The translations under genes and the position numbers were made by a program. From Branchiostoma floridae (taxonomy: Eukaryota; Chordata; Leptocardii; Amphioxiformes; Branchiostomatidae): DNA of 64,000 nt. The DNA is taken from NCBI RefSeq assembly GCF_000003815.2, contig NC_049983.1, forward strand, positions 813,137 through 877,136, written 5' to 3'. Positions 14,858 to 26,000 of this stretch are shown here, in pieces. Numbering within the stretch: the first letter of the stretch is position 1; every line of letters begins with the position of its first letter. The notes under the pieces are model-generated. The model saw nothing but the letters and a program-made list of their open reading frames with translations. It did not search any database and was not told the DNA's origin.

Positions 14858-17042
14858 ACTGAAACCAGGAAAGCCAAATGACGATAACCAGATTACAGAA
14901 GAGGAATGGGTAAATCACTTCAAGAATCTTGACAAATTTCCTGATAGCTCTACAGACAACGACCTTCCCAGTGAAAACGTTCAAACAGACTTTTCGAACA
15001 CCCCACCAAACTCGTCAGAACTAGATTCCGCAATTACTCCAGAAGAATTGGACACCGCAGTTTTAAAACTAAAAAACAATAAGTCAAGCGGCAATGACAG
15101 AATTTTGAATGAAATGCTAAAATCTGGTAAAATGTTGCTTAAAGAACCTATACTCCACTTGTTTAACACTTGCTTACAAAATGGTCATTTCCCGCAAGAA
15201 TGGTCAGTAAGTCATATTGTTCCTATCCACAAGTCAGGAGACACCTCCCTGCCAGATAACTACAGAGGGATTTCTATAATCAGCTGTTTAGGGAAATTAT
15301 TTTCCTCCATTCTAAATTCACGCCTTGTCAAATACGCAGAACACAATAACCTCTTCCAGCCACACCAAGCAGGCTTCAGACAAAACTTTAGAACTACCGA
15401 TAATCTGTTTGTTTTAAGTACACTAGTTAGCAAATATCTAAACAAAAATCGTCAACTTTACGCTTGCTTCATTGATTTTAGCAAAGCATTTGATTCTGTT
15501 TGGAGAAACGGCCTCTTGTTTAAATTGAGTAAGCTCGGTATTGGTGGTAAATTTCTAAAAGTAATAGAAGGCATGTATTCAAAGACTATAAACTGCGTTA
15601 AATCTAAAAATGGATTGACTGAAACTTTTGTTACTAATTGTGGTGTGAGACAAGGGTGTAATTTAAGCCCTACATTATTTAACCTTTTTCTTAGCGATAT
15701 TGTGTCCCAATTTGACGGTGCTCCCTGTAATCCTCCATTTATGTACAACAAAACTGTCCCTTGCTTGTTGTATGCTGACGACTTGGTAATTTTTTCCGAG
15801 TCCAAACAGGGATTACAGCATTCCTTGAACAATCTGGAAAATTATTGTGCACTTTGGAAATTAAAAGTGAATCTTAGGAAAACAAAAATTATTGTATTTA
15901 AAAAGGGTGGCAGTCTACCTAAAAACTGTTCTCTCCTGTTTGATAATCGTGAAATAGAAATTGTAACTTGTTATACTTATCTCGGTATTATTGTGAGTGC
16001 AGCTGGCACGTTTAAAGCTAACAACAAATACCTGAGTGGCAAAGGTCTGAAGGCTTTATTCGGAATAAAACAATCTTTAGATAAAGCCACCGCCTCATTA
16101 CCAGTTAGAAACAAACTTTTCGATGCATGTGTCAAACCTATTCTACTTTATGGCTCAGAAATCTGGGGCGCATTAAAAAGCCCTAAAACCTGTCCCATTG
16201 AATCTGTTCACCTTAAATTCTGCAAACAAGCACTAAATATCCCCAGACCAGCATCTAACCTTGCCACAAGAGCGGAATTAGTGAGGTACCCCATTCAACT
16301 GGAAGCCTCCCTGAACGCTATCAAACACTTTCTAAGAATCCGTCAAAACGTGCCAGCTGACAGTCTACAAGCCGACGCCCTATCTTGTCAATTACAACTA
16401 GATGCAAATGGAAACAAGTGCTGGGCGTCCGGCGTTCGTAAGATACTGGAGGAATGCGGTTTTGCCTACATATGGAGATCTCAGATATCTCTAGGAACAA
16501 ACCTATTACCTATAACCAACGCCATCAGCCAACGATTAAAGGATATTTATATTCAAACATTTAAAGCTGAAATACACAATGACAACCGGGACAAATCTTT
16601 CGGTAACAAATTACGAACCTATAGATTATTCAAGACTATTTATAAAGAAGAAGAATATCTGATGGTGAAAAACATACAGCACAGATTGGCTGTCACTAAA
16701 CTCCGGATTAGTTGCCACAAGTTACATATCGAAACTGGAAGGCACAACCGCACCCCTCTGCAGCATAGAGTCTGCCAATTTTGTGATTTGCAACAAGTAG
16801 AAGATGAACAGCATTTTATTTTACACTGTAAACTGTACCATAATGAACGGATTGTGCTTTATGAATATATAAGAAAAGAGTTCCCATATTTTGAACACCT
16901 TAATGCAACGGATAAGTTTCTATTTTTGATGCGCCTAGACAAACCCTGTATATCAAACATTATCTGTTCCTATATCTACACCTGTACAAAGAAGCGAGAA
17001 GATGTCGACCATCCTGTTAGCTTAGTACCTTCAGCTAGTTAA
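14796..17042 (+). CDS. LINE reverse transcriptase with C-terminal zinc motif
   Basis: Reverse transcriptase blocks appear in order: NPSAFWNLINKLKPGK near the N-terminus, NNKSSGNDRILNEML (about 94), PDNYRGISIISCLGK (about 153), the catalytic-Asp block FIDFSKAFDSVW (about 226), GVRQGCNLSPTLFNLFL (about 283) and the active site LLYADDLVIF (about 324). The C-terminus has a CQFCDLQQVEDEQHF..HC zinc-knuckle-like motif (about 665). The catalytic residues look intact. The ATG at 14796 is probably not a real start, because the endonuclease reading runs into this frame after the indel. Confidence 0.92.
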   Translation: MDQLSSLKERNPSAFWNLINKLKPGKPNDDNQITEEEWVNHFKNLDKFPDSSTDNDLPSENVQTDFSNTPPNSSELDSAITPEELDTAVLKLKNNKSSGNDRILNEMLKSGKMLLKEPILHLFNTCLQNGHFPQEWSVSHIVPIHKSGDTSLPDNYRGISIISCLGKLFSSILNSRLVKYAEHNNLFQPHQAGFRQNFRTTDNLFVLSTLVSKYLNKNRQLYACFIDFSKAFDSVWRNGLLFKLSKLGIGGKFLKVIEGMYSKTINCVKSKNGLTETFVTNCGVRQGCNLSPTLFNLFLSDIVSQFDGAPCNPPFMYNKTVPCLLYADDLVIFSESKQGLQHSLNNLENYCALWKLKVNLRKTKIIVFKKGGSLPKNCSLLFDNREIEIVTCYTYLGIIVSAAGTFKANNKYLSGKGLKALFGIKQSLDKATASLPVRNKLFDACVKPILLYGSEIWGALKSPKTCPIESVHLKFCKQALNIPRPASNLATRAELVRYPIQLEASLNAIKHFLRIRQNVPADSLQADALSCQLQLDANGNKCWASGVRKILEECGFAYIWRSQISLGTNLLPITNAISQRLKDIYIQTFKAEIHNDNRDKSFGNKLRTYRLFKTIYKEEEYLMVKNIQHRLAVTKLRISCHKLHIETGRHNRTPLQHRVCQFCDLQQVEDEQHFILHCKLYHNERIVLYEYIRKEFPYFEHLNATDKFLFLMRLDKPCISNIICSYIYTCTKKREDVDHPVSLVPSAS

Positions 17043-17519
17043 TTGTATCTTGTTGTTTTTGCATATGTTTGTTATGTCTGTTATCAGTCATGTCTGTTAT
17101 CAGTGACCTGTACCTAGCCCGTCGAGGCATGAATGTACAATAAAGGTCTTTCAATATATTAAATAAACTCTGTATAATAAAGTCAAACAAAAGTTTCTTT
17201 GTACTATATGTAATGAGTAGGGGTAGTATTTTATATGGAGAGAATTAAGGTACACTTCACATAAAGCTGTTTTTCTAATGCACTTAAATGAGATATAGCT
17301 TACAGCAAAATCTGTGAAAACAATTGTCTACTTCCCCTTCAGATTTTACCTAGTGTTTATGTGTAATCAAAGCTTTCTCCAAAATATCCCCAATTGTAAC
17401 ACATAAGCATATACATAACTGGATTCAGGAAGTGGAACTACTTCTTGATATCTACTAAAAGTTGACCACAATCAAAACCAATTGTTATTTTCTTTAGATT
17501 GTACCTATTATATATAAAG

Positions 17520-17731
17520 TACTGTAAATGCAGAAACTTTTGCAGTGGTTTATTGTTCACGTTTTTGGCGGTGGCCGCTTCACCGCGAATTTAAAACCAC
17601 CGCGAACATTTTTCCATAGCAGTAAAAGACTGTAGTGCATGGTGCTACCGCGAACTTAAAACCACCGCGAAAAGTCCTTTTTCCCGCTACTGCGTAATTA
17701 AATCCCCTCAAACTTAAATGCATTTACAGTA
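17520..17731 (-). mobile_element. TACTGTAAATGCA-family MITE, copy B (reverse)
   Basis: It begins TACTGTAAATGCAGAAAC and ends AAATGCATTTACAGTA, with CCGCGAATTTAAAACCACCG inside. It is the reverse-orientation relative of the copy at 24244-24455. The surrounding 17160-18189 and 18290-18780 are otherwise non-coding AT-rich sequence. Confidence 0.85.
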
Positions 17732-18779
17732 AAGATATTCATGTGTAGTCAGCTGTTTTTTTGTTTCTTCCCAAACATCTCCAATAGTGATACATTATTT
17801 TACAGAACTGAAATCAGGAAGTAAAACTACTTTGTGATGGCTAGAAACACAACACGTTTGAATTTCCTTTCTCCAATGTCCGAAACAATGATGAATTGTT
17901 GAACTCGTTTAACTGGTAATATCCAACACAAAAATTGGACTCACTCAAAATTCTGATAGTGACAGTTTTCAACTTCTACCAACACAGATGAACTTTCAAG
18001 ATTAAGATTAGGAAGGATTATGGCTAGGATTGCTTGAAAACTGTCAAAAATTTGGGTGAGTCCTATTTTTGCGTTGGATATTGCTGTTAAACTAGTTCAA
18101 GAATGACTTCTACCAACACAGATGAACTTTCAAGTTAAGATGTTGAATTGTACCTCGCACAGGATCAGTGAAATCGAGCCCAAGTACTANNNNNNNNNNN
18201 NNNNNNNNNNNNNNNNNNNNNNNNNNNNNNNNNNNNNNNNNNNNNNNNNNNNNNNNNNNNNNNNNNNNNNNNNNNNNNNNNNNNNNNNNGTACCTTGAAC
18301 TTACAGTACTGTAGCTTTAAGTCCAAATCCTGATTTTCTTTACGTCATTGTAGAAAAACCCAAATCCGCCTGTAAAAATCCAAATCCAGGGTTTGTTTGA
18401 CCCCCAGATTGTCAAATTCGACTTCTTTAACCCACCCTCAATAGTTATTGTTTTGGAACGGCCAATATGTACGTTGCCCTCACTGGCACATATGGCATCA
18501 ATTTACCCTGGTTGATGCCTTAGTTTCCCAGAAATCCGCTTTGCTGAAAGGTTCCTTTTGTTGCACGTGACAAAAATAACTTAAGACTACTAGCTGGGTA
18601 TTTAGGTCACCAAGAACAATGTGGAGAATACATTTTGGCAGGAATATAGACTGTACAGAATTTACACTGTACTTTATACTCTATGACTATAGATCTACAT
18701 GCTAAACGTATAAACCCAGATCTGTTTTCAAGACCTTTTCAAATGGGATGAACCATTGTCCACTCTGAAGAATAATAAT

Positions 18780-19767
18780 AAAAACTCTAGCTGTCGACAA
18801 AATGGAAGACTACAACAAAGCAGAGTAGATCTAAGTAAACAAGAGAACAAAACCGGCGTCCCGAACAGGATCAGCCTATAAAATTGGAGCCCACCCACCT
18901 TTCCTCAGTCAAACAGTCTCCAAATCTCTTTCCCGCTCGGACCTCAGTGCCGCGTGGCCGTTTTGCCCCTCTGCATCGTCCGAGATTTCCGGACCAGCGG
19001 CCTCGGAGTCTGGGGTCGGGCCTCAAAGTTCTATATGTTCTTACCCTGGATATTAGAGTACAACTTAGCCGGCTAAGGAAGTTTACGATCAGAGTACAAC
19101 TTAGCCGGCTAAGCGGTGGCGTATCTCCCCGGGCCGGCTAAAGTCGGTTTACGGGGCTATGTTGCTAGCGGCCCGGGAAAGAACCGTAGCCGCGAGCGCT
19201 GTTCTCTGGACACCAGGGTAATGTGTTCTTTCCTCTTCCCGGGTCGCTGGTCACTGCTCGTTGCCAGTTAACGGCTCGTCATCAGCCTGCTACCAGGCCT
19301 GCCCGCTACGGACCTCAGTTCCATTAGCCTCGACGTCAGAATGTTTGTTTCTAGGGCCTACACAGCCCAGCTCCAGGACAAAGATACCCCCAATGAAATT
19401 TTAATCATGAGGCCTTCCTTTGGGGCATGCTGGCCCTAGTGCCGAGAAGTTTGCCTGTGCAGGCCATGGAAACAGTCTGGCATCCAGACTACAGTTCACT
19501 CGCTCTTTATCCGTCCTTCTTGTGAAAGTTCAATTTTGGTCTGTTCTCCAGGCCTCTGTGAACCGTCCAAGGCGCATCTTGCTAGCTGTAGCTGTGCTCC
19601 TTCCTAACTGCCACGTCTCTGTCTCCCTACTCCTGTACATGTGGTCTTAGTTACCGGGGCGGCATGTCACCGCATGGTACAGGCGACACCCAAAAGGCCA
19701 CAGCATGTAAATTATATGGATGACATCCGCTGCAGACTCCAAATTTTATACAATAAGGTGAAAAAAC
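18780..19767 (+). other. GC-rich non-coding block, possible retroelement leader
   Basis: A TATAAAA-like box (CCTATAAAATTGG near 18878) precedes GC-rich sequence with two direct copies of AGAGTACAACTTAGCCGGCT (near 19052 and 19094). No long ORF or clear LTR pair is seen. The composition differs sharply from the AT-rich surroundings. It could be an LTR or leader fragment; identity is unknown. A Harbinger-family end fragment follows at 19712-19745. Confidence 0.3.
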
Positions 19768-19775
19768 AACGTGAC

Positions 19776-21677
19776 CAGCGTTCCCGCCAGGTTCTTGAAA
19801 GTATGCGTCCAAATGTTTGGGAGGGGGGTATTGAGCACCGGAGGCGCGAGACGAGCGCCGCAGGCGCTCGCATTTTAGGGGGGTCCGGGGGCATGCACCC
19901 CCGGGAAAATTTGGATTTTCAAACCCTCTAAAACACAATTTCCTGCAATTTGAGAGGAAAATCATACACTTGAGATTGGATGTCGGTTTCTTCTTTTACT
20001 CCCGTTATTCAGTAATCGACGACCGCCCTCTCCCCAAAATACTTATATTGAAAAGCTATCAGGGAATAAGCCTTCCGTCATCTGGCCCGGGTATTATTGG
20101 TCCAGACATGTCTATATGAAAATTTTGTATTTTTGATGCTTCGAAACAGCGATCTAGAAAGTTCGTCAGCCCATGGAAAAATTCTGCCAATTTTTTTCCG
20201 TCATTGAATAAAAAATGTCTAACGTTACCTCGTGCTATCGATGTTGCGCCCTCCCGCATCAAATAGTTTTCCAAGACGATAAAATGACGGCGCCATCACA
20301 CTTTGTGTTTTTTTTTCTATTTTGCCCGATGCTTTTACTTAAATTTTTCGAATCAGTGGGGTTTTACAATGCCGCGCCGTCATTTTCCACGAGCATGCAT
20401 TTATTTCCTGCGACCTCAGGTAACCCCGTTTTCGGCGTGAAATCTTTGGCTGGATTTCTTTTTAAAATTTAAATAGACCAAGAACGTTATACATTACTCG
20501 AAGGACGACGGTCTGCTGCCGCTTTGGCAGTGATCAGTACCTGTGTAGCCTTGAAGGCAGTTGAAGCAGTAGCCAGAAAAGACGTCCCAACGTGCTGCGC
20601 GCTGCGATCGACCGTCCGTCTGGGGAGGGGGGCGTGCCGCGCCATATGCCACGGATTCCAATGCCAGTGCACGGCCGACTCGATCGACGCTTGGTTAACA
20701 ATATTGCGGCCCCTTTTCTGCCGCAAATTTCGAAATTTGAATTTTGCCATTTTGAAACAAAAGAAATTTTGTAAATAAATAATAAAGTGTATAGTTTTGG
20801 ATTCTTCACTTATTTACCGAGCACAACCTTTTTAACTTAGATAAATGGGGAAACTTTGATACTAAATTGTTAGCAGCTAGGGAAGAAACTTGCCAGGCGG
20901 CACAGGCGGCTACCAATATCACCAAACAACGTCAAGTGCGCTAAAACTCGGTAACTTTTGTTTTTATTCCCGGTGACCAATGATAGAGTATAACATTACA
21001 TTTATCATACGCTGATTGGTTATTCAGATGATTAGATTTGGACCTGGTGGCCAATCCAGACTGCTTGCAGCTTGGCGCCGGCGGCATGTTGTCAAAGATA
21101 CCGACTGCCAATCAACTGCCCTCAGCGTGAGAACTTTTGTTGAGATGTGCACCACTCGCGCAGATTAAAGTTTGTTTGTTCAATACTAGTATTACCCACA
21201 AATCTTAAACAAATACGTAAAATTGAGGACAAGTAAGTATCCTGTATCAGAACATAAAATCTGCATAAGATTTCTTCCTCACCAGAAGAGGTACCGGTGT
21301 CTGGTATGAATGCTGATTGTCAGATGTATTTCACGGACTACAAAAAAATTGCATCGCGCAACGGACAGCTTAGAGTTGCGCGTGGCGGGGTGTGTCGCAC
21401 ATGGCTCCGCTAGTTATAAACGTGCCGCGGTCCGCCCCATGCCCAAACTACCGGGGTGACCGGGAAGTGAACAATTTGAAGTATAAATTGTAAAGGTAGG
21501 ATTCCTTCTTATAAAGACAGATTTTTTTAAAGACTCCAGATATATTTTGTACACTGGTGGTACAGGTCAGCCTTTCTTTCAGTTTTTTTCTATGGACGCA
21601 TTCAGCCGAGCCGAGTGCGTCTTTTCAGAAAAAAATGCGTCCAAAGACGTAAAGACGTATGCCTGGCGGGAACGCTG
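19776..21677 (+). mobile_element. hAT-superfamily non-autonomous element, 1902 bp, perfect 8-bp TSD
   Basis: The element runs from CAGCGTTCCCGCCAGG to CCTGGCGGGAACGCTG, a 16-bp exact inverted repeat. It is flanked by AACGTGAC at 19768-19775 and again at 21678-21685. The CAG...CTG ends and 8-bp duplication define hAT. No transposase ORF is seen. An internally deleted, reverse-orientation relative lies at 25585-26660. Confidence 0.93.
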
Positions 21678-23076
21678 AACGTGACTATAAAAACAAGATG
21701 CCTAAATTTTCAAAACATGGACATCATAAACGTTGTAACAACAATGGTAGTGCAAAACATGGTCATGTATCATTTTGAGCTAACATGTCTTTTATTCTTG
21801 TTCGAAGCAAGTTGGAAACTTCGCTCTATTACCTCCACAACCTCCGAACTATTTTCACTTCAACAACTATACTCATTGCTACCACAGTAGTGTCACTTCT
21901 ACTAGACAANNNNNNNNNNNNNNNNNNNNNNNNNNNNNNNNNNNNNNNNNNNNNNNNNNNNNNNNNNNNNNNNNNNNNNNNNNNNNNNNNNNNNNNNNNN
22001 NNNNNNNNNNNNNNNNNNNNNNNNNNNNNNNNNNNNNNNNNNNNNNNNNNNNNNNNNNNNNNNNNNNNNNNNNNNNNNNNNNNNNNNNNNNNNNNNNNNN
22101 NNNNNNNNNNNNNNNNNNNNNNNNNNNNNNNNNNNNNNNNNNNNNNNNNNNNNNNNNNNNNNNNNNNNNNNNNNNNNNNNNNNNNNNNNNNNNNNNNNNN
22201 NNNNNNNNNNNNNNNNNNNNNNNNNNNNNNNNNNNNNNNNNNNNNNNNNNNNNNNNNNNNNNNNNNNNNNNNNNNNNNNNNNNNNNNNNNNNNNNNNNNN
22301 NNNNNNNNNNNNNNNNNNNNNNNNNNNNNNNNNNNNNNNNNNNNNNNNNNNNNNNNNNNNNNNNNNNNNNNNNNNNNNNNNNNNNNNNNNNNNNNNNNNN
22401 NNNNNNNNNNNNNNNNNNNNNNNNNNNNNNNNNNNNNNNNNNNNNNNNNNNNNNNNNNNNNNNNNNNNNNNNNNNNNNNNNNNNNNNNNNNNNNNNNNNN
22501 NNNNNNNNNNNNNNNNNNNNNNNNNNNNNNNNNNNNNNNNNNNNNNNNNNNNNNNNNNNNNNNNNNNNNNNNNNNNNNNNNNNNNNNNNNNNNNNNNNNN
22601 NNNNNNNNNNNNNNNNNNNNNNNNNNNNNNNNNNNNNNNNNNNNNNNNNNNNNNNNNNNNNNNNNNNNNNNNNNNNNNNNNNNNNNNNNNNNNNNNNNNN
22701 NCAAAGTCATGACTCAAATCAACATTCTATCCAAGACGATAAATCTGAATGCTGAAAGGAGTACACACATGTAATCCCCAAATTAGGGTTACAGAAGCAC
22801 TCCTAATAAAAATTAGGAAATCTGCCAGAAGGTCGATAAATTACCTGGACCCCCATCTTTCCAAAGACTACCAACATACAACATATCAATCCATCCAGCT
22901 TCTTGTGTTATGCTAAACTGAAATATCTGGATACACAAACAGACAGATGCACGTACAGACATACTAAAAACAGCTTCCATTGTTCATGGAGGTGATAAAT
23001 TTGAGAAAATATAGTCTCAGGCTCAAGTTTTTTGTATTCTGATTAGTAACGACGTCTTTCTTATTTTCACTCCCAG

Positions 23077-26000
23077 GACTAAAGCTTGGAGACAAGATCA
23101 TCGAAGGCAAGACCAAGATCGTCTATGCCCTCCCCGACGACCCGGCGAATGTCTACATCCTGTCTAAGGACCGCATCACTGCCGGAGATGGCGCACGTGC
23201 AAACGACTTGGAGGGCAAGGCCGTCATCTCCACGGCAACCGCAACTTCCATCTTCGATCTGCTGACCAGCGCAGGTGAGTAGTAGGAGATGTGGCAACAT
23301 GTTGTGGATCAAAGCCTTGTACAGACATTTGTTTATGTATATGTACCATTAGTCTGTGCAAGGAGGGGCCAGATACAGCAGAGACATTTGCATTTAAGAG
23401 TTTGTGCGCTTTTTACCATCAGCCAAGGGAGCTGGTACTAAGAATATTGACACCAATCATAGGAGGCTGGCTGGCATTTCAGCAGGCTATTGTAGCATGA
23501 AGAAGAGAAGTCCTATGTTAGGCCATACTAGTTTCTTTTTTTGGTTCATTATGAAGTAATATCACGTGACAAGACGACATTACAAAAAAGAGTACAGGGA
23601 AGGAAATTTGTATCACTCCCTGAAACCAGTGCAGTAAGTAATGCAGACTGTCCTCTCAGATGTTATGCTTTTAAATCCGAGAACCAAGAAATTAATTAGG
23701 TGTGTCCTTGGTGCGTGGAAACAACAACAGTCTCCTACACCTGAGCTGTAAGTCTGTAACCCAACCAGATTGACGAATTGTCCCTTTTGTTTCCCAGGTA
23801 TAAAGAACCACTTTGTACGGCAACATGACGACAAGTCCTTCATCGCCCAGCGCTGTGACATGATTCCCATCGAGTGGGTCACACGACGATTGGCTACCGG
23901 CTCCTTCTTAAAACGAAATGTCGGAGTTAAAGAAGGGTACAGGTTCTCTCCACCCAAGCTGGAGACTTTCTTCAAGGTGGGCTCTTGTGAAAGCATGTTA
24001 CTTTCTTATTTATCAAATGTATGATGCATTAATATCAATTATAATTTTGGTGATTGAATGCACCATTGTGGGTAGTTTTCACAGTTCTAGTATCCAGAAT
24101 ATTTTTAACTTTTGTTAAGTCAACAACGTGGGAAAAAGATAATCATTGTCCCAACATCAATGATCCAGCGATGGGTGCAGTCCTTGTCTTAATTGGTAGG
24201 TGGGGCTGGTGCACTTCATGCCACAGTTCTTGTGTTCTTCCAGTACTGTAAATGCATTTAAGTTCGCGGGGATTTAATTTCGCGGTAGCGGGAAAATGGA
24301 CTTTTCGCGGTGGTTTTAATTTCGCGGTAGCACCATGCACTGTAGTCTCTTACTGTTATGGAAAAATATTCGCGGTGGTTTTAAATTCGCGGTGAAGCGG
24401 CCGCCGCGAAAACCGCGAACATTAATCCACCGCGAACATTTCTGCATTTACAGTATGTCCTTGGCAGTTGGTACAAAATATTGAACAAGATCATTTCTTG
24501 AGGGGAGCTAAAGAAGCTAAATAAGACAAGTTTACATTATGCTTTTTCATTGTTTTTATACCATTACATGTACAGTGGAAGCCAGTTAATTGCACAACGT
24601 TTTTAATGCACACTTCTGTTACTGCACGGAATCACAAAATCCCAAACCGGTGCTGTCCAGCTAGATAACTTCGCATTGTTGCACCAGCCGGATAATAGCA
24701 CCAAATTCACTGGCAAATAGGCTGTGCAATTAAGCGGCTTCTACTGTATACATATATTATCCATTGTTGCATTTGTTCCATTCTATCACTTTTCCATAAC
24801 CCTCCATATTGCTTCTGTCCCAGGATGATGAGAACCATGATCCTCAGTGGTCGTACGAACAGCTGCTCGGAGCCAAGCTGGAGGCAGGGGGCCGCGTGAT
24901 TGGTCGAGACGAGGTGGAGATCATGAGCCGGACGACGGTGGCCGTGTTCGAGGTTCTGGAGAAGGCCTGGGCCACGCAGAACTGCACGCTGGTCGACATG
25001 AAGATCGAGTTTGGTGTCAACACGAAAGGTCGGTGCTGATTTTTAAATGCAACTGAGAAGTGATGGATGTCACTAGAAACATCTGGAAGTAATCTTTCTA
25101 TCCTATATGATTGATTTGTAGTATTATCTTAATGTTACAATGGTATTCTATTGACAACTTTTCTGTCTTTTATTTTTCTAATTTTCTTTAGCTGGACTAT
25201 GATAATTTCGTGAATTTTTTCTATCTACTTTCTTAGAAAAAATTTCTGACATTCTCTTTTAATTTCATATCATGCACACTCATGTGGTCATCCAAACTTT
25301 AGGTTAGGGACTGTACGATATTTATCAGGGGGGGAGGGCTGGTGCGTTAGGGGGGGAGGGCCATGTTATTTTTTTTTGAGGTGGGGGGAGGGCCATGTTA
25401 ATTTTTTTGAGATAGGGGGGAGGGCCATGTTAATTTTTTGAAAGAATTGTTTATACTATTTTTTGTTTTGATATCTTGACATGGCCCTAAAACTCATAAA
25501 ATAAGCCTTCTGAAAAGCCTAAATTGCAAAAGCTTCCGGGGGGCTTCGCCCCCCTAGGTCCCCCAAAGTGGCGCTGCCCTGGACCAGCGTTCCCGCCAGG
25601 CATACGTCATTCCGTCTCGGACTTATTTTTTTCTGGAAAGACGCACTCGGCTCGGCTGAGTTTCCCCAAATATTTAAGTTACAAAAGCGGTGCGCGGTAA
25701 TATGTGAAGAATCCAAAACTATACACTTTATTTTTTATTTACAACATTTCTTTTGTTTCAAAAGGACAAAATTTGCGGCAGAAAAGGGGCCGCAATATTG
25801 TTGTCAAGCGTCGATCGAGTCGGCTGTGCACTGGCATTGTCGTCCGTGGCACATGGCGCGGCACGCCCCCCTCCCCAGACGGACTGTCGATCGCAGCGCC
25901 CAGCACGTTGGGACGTCTTTTCTGGCTACTCCTTCAAGGCTACACCGGCACTGATCACTGCCAAAGACGCAGCAGATCACCGTCCTTCGTATAATGTATA

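Larger units (their letters stand above)
13511..17155 (+). mobile_element. Nearly complete APE-type LINE (ORF2-like unit)
   Basis: It carries an apurinic-type endonuclease followed by a reverse transcriptase and a C-terminal zinc motif. It ends in the hairpin TAGCCCGTCGAGGCATGAA, AATAAAGG and a TCTTTC tail. No ORF1/gag-like frame is seen upstream, so the element is either 5'-truncated or single-ORF. Clade is uncertain; it resembles CR1/L2/Jockey-like LINEs rather than L1 or RTE. It may lie in a NAA10 intron in the same orientation as the gene. One frameshift near 14780 separates the two frames. Confidence 0.9.

Noticed and set aside
19641-20778. Several short frames inside the hAT element
   Set aside because: No transposase motifs; GC-rich palindromic sequence opens frames on both strands.
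21785-22774. Long frames across 21910-22701
   Set aside because: Almost entirely N; openness is an artefact.
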